Part shown: positions 8,101 to 12,595 of the stretch, one piece after another
How the letters are laid out: each line of letters begins with the position of its first letter
Position numbering within the stretch: the stretch's first letter is position 1
Source: an uncultured Muribaculaceae bacterium
GTDB lineage: Bacteria > Bacteroidota > Bacteroidia > Bacteroidales > Muribaculaceae
NCBI GenBank assembly: GCA_910584665.1
Contig: CAJUBL010000073.1
Coordinates: 1 to 12,595 of the forward strand
DNA: 12,595 nucleotides
Direction of reading: 5' to 3'
Notes under the pieces: model-generated
Seen by the model: only the letters and a program-made list of their open reading frames with translations
Databases searched by the model: none
What the model was told of the DNA's origin: nothing
Translations under genes and position numbers: made by a program

Positions 8101-8229
8101 GCCAGAGTCTATTTCCAGGCACAGAATGTGTTCACAATCACAAACTACAGCGGCGCCGACCCCGAAGGCCTGGGCTATCCCTATGCTCTGCCCCGTCAGT
8201 ACACATTTGGCATCCAGTTCGGTTTCTAA
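5176..8229 (+). CDS. SusC/RagA family TonB-linked outer-membrane transporter
   Basis: This protein imports oligosaccharides across the outer membrane using TonB energy, in complex with the SusD lipoprotein encoded next. Residues 1-20 are a signal peptide cleaved after AQA. Residues about 24-95 are the carboxypeptidase-regulatory-like (DUF4480-type) beta domain typical of SusC. LNEVVVVGY (99-107) is the conserved TonB-box region. The plug (about 112-230) shows the SusC signatures LQGRVAGM (139-146), SIRGASSF (162-169), PLYVIDGV (176-183) and an SIYGAQAANGVIIITTKR block (211-228). The remainder is the 22-strand barrel, ending with the aromatic C-terminus GIQFGF. At 1017 residues the length is normal. 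There is no N-terminal STN domain, so it should not signal through an anti-sigma factor; this fits control by the HTCS. It has its own promoter and forms an operon with the SusD gene (20 bp gap). Fructan specificity is inferred from GH32 and the HTCS only. Confidence 0.96.
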   Translation: MKRTFLSAILLSVMAIIAQAQNITVHGTVVSKSDGEPLIGASVICETTRAGVSTDIDGRFSISVPEGATLKFSYIGFNPAEAKAMPEMTVTLEEDSELLNEVVVVGYSSEKKSDLTGSVSVVKMKDVSDTPTGNVIQSLQGRVAGMNITTDGTPGGLSTGTSIRGASSFRGDANGPLYVIDGVMTRENPGTILNSNDVESIQVLKDAASASIYGAQAANGVIIITTKRAKKGECHVTFDATLTLQTYQSGLDMLNADQWGQVYWTAHKYAHGTTPNSEVYGNGPESHFKGYTNLNGVAVSPRNTDWEKEIHRTALMQTYSVGLSKGDENGSSSLSLSFLDHDGIIKGSDFRKANARFSSDYVFLNNRLRAGGNLTINWWRQHNAPGGIEENAIKMHPARTVYDDEGNYNDQINFGLNDTPNLMRQIEEQSKNDHEYWRVFGNVYMSVEPVKNLIVKTNFGINYHNGSDKEFTPANLRDNTNFLKQYSSKTVDWVWTNTAQYNADFGRNSIMALIGVEAKRNHFEDMFAEGKGLEIEDKNFLYLGNTTSNRNLGSGASNYSMFSLFGKINYAWDNKYLLSFTLRRDASSRLATEHNYDWFPSVSAGWRITQEQFMEGTRSWLNDLKIRGAYGVNGNDIIANDAFYAKYIVDLERSAYAINGGNKLYQGVLLQRSTNPDLTWEKTYQTDLGFDAAFLNNRLAVSFDYFYKKTDDMLVEKPYIATIGEGGYCWYNGGSMTNQGVEITAEWRQQVNKDFSFSVGLNVTAMKNKVTDLMDDIYYTYGGGNGIDKSIVGHALGSWFGYKTDGVFRTQAEVDAYREKYQINFGNPAVGRVRYVDTNNDGIISDRDRTWLGCDLPKAQFGLNLSADWKEFDLSMFFNSIIRDAWNNSKYYTDFFPLWTGNHGQKLLDAANSYEKFLQTGYYASDVPAPSVINSNSEEKGSEYYIEDGSFIRLKSLTLGYTLPEKIRTKLHLQNARVYFQAQNVFTITNYSGADPEGLGYPYALPRQYTFGIQFGF

Positions 8230-8249
8230 CTCTTAAATAATAAAATACG

Positions 8250-10019
8250 ATGAAAATCAATAAAATATTGGCAGTTTCGCTTACAGCTCTATCACTATCG
8301 GCCTGTAGCGATGAATTTCTTGAAAATAAACCGCAGGGCCCCATGTCGGAAGCCAATGTCAGCGACCCCAAGGCTGTGGATCTGCTGGTTAACGGAGCTT
8401 ACGCAACGTTCGGGTGCCGCTACACAGACTCCAACGACCCCCACTGGTTTCCGGTAACCAACTGGAGTTTCGGCGAAGTACGCGCCGACAATGCATATAA
8501 AGGTGGCGGCGGCGAAACCGACGCATGGGAAATCAACGATATGGAGAACGCACGCGTGCAACCCGACAACGGTTTTCTCGATGGGAAATGGTTCAATTTA
8601 TACTGCGGTATATCGCGTTGTAATTCAGCTTTACGCGCTCTTGACAATGTAGATGAAAAGGGAAACAAAGATGTGAACATCAGAAAAGCCGAAGTGCATG
8701 TGATACGCTGCCACTGGTATTTCGAGCTTGTGCGTCTGTTCAACCGTATTCCCTACATGGACTACAATGTGGACAAAGAAGACTATATCAACTTCCGCAA
8801 CGATGAGTTCACGCGTGACCAGCATCTTGCCCGCATTGCCAAAGAATTGCTGGATGCTGCGGAAGTACTGCCTGAAAGTCAGCCCGAAATAGGCCGCATC
8901 AACAAACGTGCCGCCAAAGCTTATGCCGCTAAGGTTAAACTCTATCAGGCCTATGAGCAGGATCCGCAGACCAATGCAGTCGTAAATATCAACAAAACGC
9001 TACTTAAAGAGGTAGTCGAACTTATCGACCAGGTTAACGGCTACAAGCTGCTTGACGATTTCCAGCAGCTTGACTTGCTTGAATATGAGAATGGTACTGA
9101 ATCGGTTATGGCAATACAGTTCTCAAAAGAAGACGGAACAAAAGACTCCGGTCGTATCAACTGGAGCATGCTTCTGAATTCAATGACCGGCCCGGGCTGC
9201 CCCTGGAGCGGCGACGGCTTCTTCCTTCCGTCACAGGATCTGATCAACGCCTACCAGACTGATGCCGACGGACTTCCGGTTTTCGATTATCAGTCGCTTC
9301 CCGACTATAGTGTTGTGAAATTCGACAATGAAGGCAAATACTATCTTGACAATATCGCAGGCAATGTCGACCCACGGCTTGATTTCGTTGTCGGACGTCC
9401 GACCATCCGCTACAAGACTTTTGCCGAGCGTCCGTGTGGTCTTTGGGTGCGCGACAGCGGAACCTACGGCTACAACAATACAAAACGATTCTGGCTTTCG
9501 CCCGAATCGGAGGATGCCAATCACGGCTGGCCTTGGGGCGCATCGGGGTTGAACTGGCAGATTATCCGCTATGCCGATCTGCTGCTCTACAAGGCTGAGG
9601 CTCTGATTGAGATTGGTGGAGAAGGTCTGGATGAGGCCAGGAAACTCATCAATGAAGTGCGTCAGCGAGCCATGAACAGCAGATACGTCAAAGATTTCAA
9701 TGATGACTCCAAGGATGCCGCCAACTATAAGATAGGACTTTATCCGGCACAGGGATGGACACAGGAATACGCACGGAATGCCCTGCGCACGGAAATGCGA
9801 CTTGAGAAAGCCATGGAAGGCGAGCGTTTCTTCGACCTGGTACGGTGGGGAATAGCCAAAGAAACTATGAACAACTACTTCGCCGCTGAAAAAGACAATA
9901 GAATCTATTATACCGGAGCTTCTTTCGATACAGGTGAAGAGTACTTTCCTATCCCTGTCGCACAATACAATTTCTCCGGCGGAATCTACGTACAGAATCC
10001 CGGATATCCTGAATTCTAA
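8250..10019 (+). CDS. SusD/RagB family surface nutrient-binding lipoprotein
   Basis: This lipoprotein forms the lid of the SusC transporter and captures glycan at the cell surface. The signal peptide ends with lipobox LSAC (16-19), lipidated at C19. The following S-D-E residues match the Bacteroidetes lipoprotein export signal that directs proteins to the outer face. SusD-family landmarks are NGAYATF (48-54), the conserved HWYFELVRLFNRIPY helix and strand (155-169), NWQIIRYADLLLYKAEALIE (435-454), and the C-terminal RTEMRLEKAMEGERFFDLVRWG block (513-534), followed by YFPIP (565-569) and QNPGY (582-586). At 589 residues it is slightly longer than SusD itself but ordinary for the family. It is translated from the susC transcript. 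No SusE/F-like or other surface glycan-binding protein follows; the next gene is convergent. The glycan bound is not evident from sequence. Confidence 0.96.
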   Translation: MKINKILAVSLTALSLSACSDEFLENKPQGPMSEANVSDPKAVDLLVNGAYATFGCRYTDSNDPHWFPVTNWSFGEVRADNAYKGGGGETDAWEINDMENARVQPDNGFLDGKWFNLYCGISRCNSALRALDNVDEKGNKDVNIRKAEVHVIRCHWYFELVRLFNRIPYMDYNVDKEDYINFRNDEFTRDQHLARIAKELLDAAEVLPESQPEIGRINKRAAKAYAAKVKLYQAYEQDPQTNAVVNINKTLLKEVVELIDQVNGYKLLDDFQQLDLLEYENGTESVMAIQFSKEDGTKDSGRINWSMLLNSMTGPGCPWSGDGFFLPSQDLINAYQTDADGLPVFDYQSLPDYSVVKFDNEGKYYLDNIAGNVDPRLDFVVGRPTIRYKTFAERPCGLWVRDSGTYGYNNTKRFWLSPESEDANHGWPWGASGLNWQIIRYADLLLYKAEALIEIGGEGLDEARKLINEVRQRAMNSRYVKDFNDDSKDAANYKIGLYPAQGWTQEYARNALRTEMRLEKAMEGERFFDLVRWGIAKETMNNYFAAEKDNRIYYTGASFDTGEEYFPIPVAQYNFSGGIYVQNPGYPEF

Positions 10020-10071
10020 CTGACGGAAACATCGGGATCCCGGATCTCAGGATAGACAGGCACAGAACTAT

Positions 10072-10105
10072 GGAGCCGGCTGACCGGTGCAGGTCAGCCG
10101 GCTCC
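10072..10105. terminator. Perfect 14-bp stem-loop between convergent susD and GH3 genes
   Basis: GGAGCCGGCTGACC (10072-10085) and GGTCAGCCGGCTCC (10092-10105) pair perfectly around the six-base loop GGTGCA. The hairpin lies 52 bases after the susD stop and 29 bases after the GH3 stop on the other strand. Neither side has a T tract, so it is not a classical intrinsic terminator. It may be a bidirectional terminator or a 3'-end stabiliser for both converging transcripts. A separate 10-bp palindrome CGGGATCCCG (10033-10042) precedes it. Confidence 0.65.
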
Positions 10106-10134
10106 TAAAACCGGTGTAAGGTAACGGTCACACA

Positions 10135-12393
10135 TCAGTTGCCTTCATACCTGGCGGCGACACGATGCGGAAGATCGGCCGATGACGATCCTACGGCAAA
10201 TGTATATTTACCCGGAGTGATACGCCACGAAGATGTCGTCTCGTCATAATAAGCCAGAACTGAGACCGGTATGTCAATTGTTACCGTACGGGTCTCACCG
10301 GCATCAAGATCCACCTTGGCAAATCCCGCCAGTTTTCTCTTCTCTCTCAGCAGCCCCTTGACCTCAGGTGAGGTAACATATACCTGAACCGTCTCAGCAC
10401 CGCTCCGGTCACCGGTATTGGAAACAGCCACTTCAAGTCTGTATGAATCGCCGTCACGTGTCAGCGACGGCCTGCCGATCCCGAATGTCGTATATCCGAG
10501 TCCGTATCCGAACGGAAATTGTACCGGAATACTTTTGGTGTCATACCAGCGGTAGCCTATCAGTATATCCTCATCATAATAAATATCGTAGATCCTGCTG
10601 TCAGGACGTTTTATTCCCGGATAACGGCGCTCACCCCACACCGGAGTATCCTCCATACGGTACGGGACCGTGAACGGAAGCCTGCCTGAAGGATTCACAG
10701 CACCTGTCAGGACATCGGCGAGACTATTGCCGGCCTCACTGCCGAGATACCAGTCCTGGACTATAGCCCCGGCCTTATCGGCCCAGGGCATTGCGACAGG
10801 ATTACCCGAGATATTGACAACGACCAGATTCCGGTTGGCCTCGGCAAGAGCCCCGATCAGAGCCTCCTGACCATAAGGCAGTCCGAGCGACAGACGGTCA
10901 CGGTCCTCACAATCCTGATGATCTTCCTTGTTCAGTCCGCCCACAAATATCACCAGATCAGCATTTCCTGCCATCCTGACGGCATCTGCAACAAGCATAG
11001 CACTGTCACGTGTTTCAGAGAGAAGAGCGAAATCCCTGGATCTGACATTGTTATACACAACCGGACCGGCACCGATATATCCGCGCTCCCAGTCAACCTC
11101 GGCCCTGCCACGCAGTGCGTCACGCAATCCCTGCAGAGGAGATATCTCATGCTGAGCCTTCAGCGACGATGAGCCGCCGCCTATCGTCAGCATCTTGACA
11201 GCATTCTCTCCGACCATCAGTATATTGCGTACCTTATCAGAAACCGGCAGCAGACCGTTGTTCTTCAGCAGCACTATCCCCTCGCCGCCTATCCGCCGGG
11301 CGACAGCATAATGCTCAGGACATGTAAACCGTCCCTTCCAGTATGAAGGAGCCATAGACGTACGGAAAATGGTACGGAGCACCCTGCGTACATGATCATC
11401 CAGCACTGCCTCCGATTCACGGCCGTCGCGCAGACGCTCGAGATAAGGGTTAGCCATATGATACGTATCATACGCGTTCATATCTGCCGTCAGGCCGTCA
11501 GTTCCGGTACCCATTTCCAGATCAAGGCCTCCGTCAAGCACCTTATCCGTATCATGCGCACCGCCCCAGTCACTGACCGTGACACCGTCAAACCCCCAGC
11601 TTTCCTTAAGTATCTCCTTGATAAGACGCGGATTTTCACAGGCATGACGATTTTCAAAAAGATTATAGGATGGCATAACCGCCCATGCTCCGCCCTTTTC
11701 GACACCGGCACGGAATGCCGGCAGATAGATCTCATAGAGAGCACGGTCACTCACGTGCACATCACTTTCATTACGGTTCAGTTCATTGTTATTAAGTGCG
11801 TAATGCTTCAGACAGGCCGCCACATTATTGCTCTGTACACCTTTTATATATGGAACAGCCATGACCGACGTAAGCAACGGATCTTCACCGAGATATTCAA
11901 AGTTTCGTCCGTTAAGCGGGGTACGCAGCATATTCACCCCCGGAGCCAGAAGCACATCTTTGCCACGATACCGGGCTTCCTCGCCGATAGCACGGCCATA
12001 CTCATACGCCAGTTCCGGACGCCACGTCGCCGCCAGACACGTCAGTGCAGGGAAAGCCGTACACGAGTCATTGGTCCATCCGGCATTATCCCAGTTGTCC
12101 CAGAAAACCTCGCCGCGTATTCCGTGAGGACCATCGGCACACCATAATTCAGGAATCCCCAGACGCGGCACACCGGCCGACGAGAACTTGGACTGGGCAT
12201 GAAGCACCCTGACCTTCTCCTCAAGAGTCATACGGCTGAGAGCATCCTCCACCCTTTCCTCTATCGGTGCCGTGTAGTCAAGATACACAGGCGTTTCCTG
12301 TGAGGCGGCACCGAAAGCTGCCACGCAGGAAACTGCAATCATAATCGATCTCATTATTAGTTTGTCTAATATTAAAGGATGTCCGAACTTCAT
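10135..12393 (-). CDS. GH3 family beta-glycosidase (beta-glucosidase-like), secreted
   Basis: This enzyme releases terminal beta-linked sugars from oligosaccharides, probably in the periplasm. A signal peptide covers about 1-31 with SPI-type cleavage near AASQ. The TIM-barrel domain (about 45-345) shows ADGPHG (86-91), GRNFEYLGEDP (162-172), CLKHYALNNNE (194-204) and the nucleophile motif VTVSDWGG (271-278, D275). The alpha/beta sandwich (about 370-575) has GGLNKE and CEDRDRLSL; E496 aligns by eye with the acid/base Glu of the E-G-x-D-R motif. The C-terminal fibronectin-III-like domain is about 650-737. No PA14 insert or type IX tail is present; the length (752) is normal. The first ATG overlaps the preceding stop as TAATG, which suggests coupling. 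An internal ATG at 12354 (Met14, MRSIMIAVSC) also gives a good signal peptide and is a real alternative. The sugar specificity cannot be read. GH3 is not a fructan family, so it probably belongs to another locus. Confidence 0.93.
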   Translation of the reverse strand: MKFGHPLILDKLIMRSIMIAVSCVAAFGAASQETPVYLDYTAPIEERVEDALSRMTLEEKVRVLHAQSKFSSAGVPRLGIPELWCADGPHGIRGEVFWDNWDNAGWTNDSCTAFPALTCLAATWRPELAYEYGRAIGEEARYRGKDVLLAPGVNMLRTPLNGRNFEYLGEDPLLTSVMAVPYIKGVQSNNVAACLKHYALNNNELNRNESDVHVSDRALYEIYLPAFRAGVEKGGAWAVMPSYNLFENRHACENPRLIKEILKESWGFDGVTVSDWGGAHDTDKVLDGGLDLEMGTGTDGLTADMNAYDTYHMANPYLERLRDGRESEAVLDDHVRRVLRTIFRTSMAPSYWKGRFTCPEHYAVARRIGGEGIVLLKNNGLLPVSDKVRNILMVGENAVKMLTIGGGSSSLKAQHEISPLQGLRDALRGRAEVDWERGYIGAGPVVYNNVRSRDFALLSETRDSAMLVADAVRMAGNADLVIFVGGLNKEDHQDCEDRDRLSLGLPYGQEALIGALAEANRNLVVVNISGNPVAMPWADKAGAIVQDWYLGSEAGNSLADVLTGAVNPSGRLPFTVPYRMEDTPVWGERRYPGIKRPDSRIYDIYYDEDILIGYRWYDTKSIPVQFPFGYGLGYTTFGIGRPSLTRDGDSYRLEVAVSNTGDRSGAETVQVYVTSPEVKGLLREKRKLAGFAKVDLDAGETRTVTIDIPVSVLAYYDETTSSWRITPGKYTFAVGSSSADLPHRVAARYEGN

Positions 12394-12595
12394 TATTTTA
12401 CAATGACTTTAGAAACTCTGTCACCGGTTCGTTTCAGGTATATGCCTCCGGACGGATTTTCGACCCTGACACCGCGCATATCATAATACTCGGCGCAACT
12501 GTCATCATCCACAGTAACATCCCCTATACCTGACTGATCCCCGAGATATTCGGCTCCGACGGTCCACTCCTTGAGATCCAGTGTCAGCCTGTAAC
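12393..12595 (-). CDS. 3' end of a secreted protein with Por/type IX-like C-terminal sorting tail (partial)
   Basis: Reading the minus strand from the window edge gives 66 residues with no stop until TAA at 12395-12393. They run from YRLTLDLKEWTVGAEYLG, through an acidic linker (GDVTVDDDSCAEYYD), to MRGVRVENPSGGIYLKRTG and the terminal RVSKVIVK. The last part matches the Por-secretion-system C-terminal pattern (Y-x-x-x-G-x-x-V-x-N-P-x-x-G-I-Y-L, then K-V-hydrophobic-hydrophobic-K), which directs proteins through type IX secretion or to the surface. The YRLTLDLKEWTV stretch resembles the last strand of an immunoglobulin-like or SusE/F-type beta domain; this is weak inference. The main body lies outside the window, so the function is unknown. 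The stop overlaps the first GH3 ATG by one base, so the two are almost certainly co-transcribed. Confidence 0.8.
   Translation of the reverse strand, partial: YRLTLDLKEWTVGAEYLGDQSGIGDVTVDDDSCAEYYDMRGVRVENPSGGIYLKRTGDRVSKVIVK

Noticed and set aside
9231..9965. 244-codon open frame on the minus strand inside the SusD gene
   Set aside because: It is antisense to conserved SusD motifs and has no independent gene features.
10033..10042. CGGGATCCCG palindrome after susD
   Set aside because: A 10-bp palindrome without a loop or repeat partner is common by chance and has no clear role; the larger stem at 10072-10105 is the credible element.
11392..12147. 251-codon open frame on the plus strand inside GH3
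   Set aside because: It is antisense to a GH3 gene with intact motifs, has no recognisable domain and no promoter or start context; it is a shadow of the opposite strand.
12345..12393. GH3 as a lipoprotein via AVSC at residues 20-23
   Set aside because: The -3 residue is Ala rather than Leu/Val/Ile, and hydrophobic residues continue after the Cys to an AASQ cleavage-type site, which fits signal peptidase I better.

Overview
The window looks like part of a gut Bacteroidales genome, most likely Muribaculaceae or Prevotella-like. The signs are a SusC/SusD pair, a hybrid two-component sensor-regulator, TAnnTTTG -7 boxes instead of sigma70 -10 boxes, A/T-rich start regions without Shine-Dalgarno sequences, and a Por/type IX-style C-terminal tail on the gene entering at the right edge. 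The family assignment is inference from style; the phylum and order are well supported.

Left and centre (62-10019) form a compact polysaccharide utilization locus (PUL). A GH32 fructan hydrolase (minus strand) is divergent from a 912-residue hybrid two-component system (HTCS, plus strand). The HTCS ends at a strong intrinsic terminator, and a SusC-type TonB-dependent transporter and a SusD-type surface lipoprotein follow on the plus strand. The HTCS has a periplasmic sugar-binding-protein fold as its sensor, the same architecture as the Bacteroides thetaiotaomicron fructose sensor BT1754. With GH32 beside it, this points to fructan (levan or inulin-type) use. SusD/SusC would capture and import fructo-oligosaccharides, the GH32 would cleave them in the periplasm, and released fructose would activate the HTCS, whose AraC-type DNA-binding domain would switch on the locus.

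The most informative non-coding signal is a shared operator. The susC and GH32 promoter regions each carry two direct copies of an 18-bp motif of the form TATnAAAAAnCGGGCATT. In both places the copies are exactly 21 bp apart (two helical turns), and in both places the proximal copy ends exactly 57 bp before a TAnnTTTG -7 box. The pair is oriented toward susC at 5040-5078 and toward GH32 at 2141-2179. This is the probable HTCS binding site and ties the two transcription units into one regulon. The GH32 leader also holds a perfect 29-bp tandem duplication.

Right part (10135-12595, minus strand) is a separate operon converging on susD: a secreted GH3 beta-glycosidase preceded by the 3' end of a gene whose product carries a type IX secretion-like sorting tail. 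The upstream stop codon overlaps the first possible GH3 start (TAATG). A perfect 14-bp stem separates the two convergent units. GH3 is not a fructan-active family, so this operon probably belongs to a neighbouring beta-glycan locus. I saw no tRNA, rRNA, CRISPR array, transposase or integrase.
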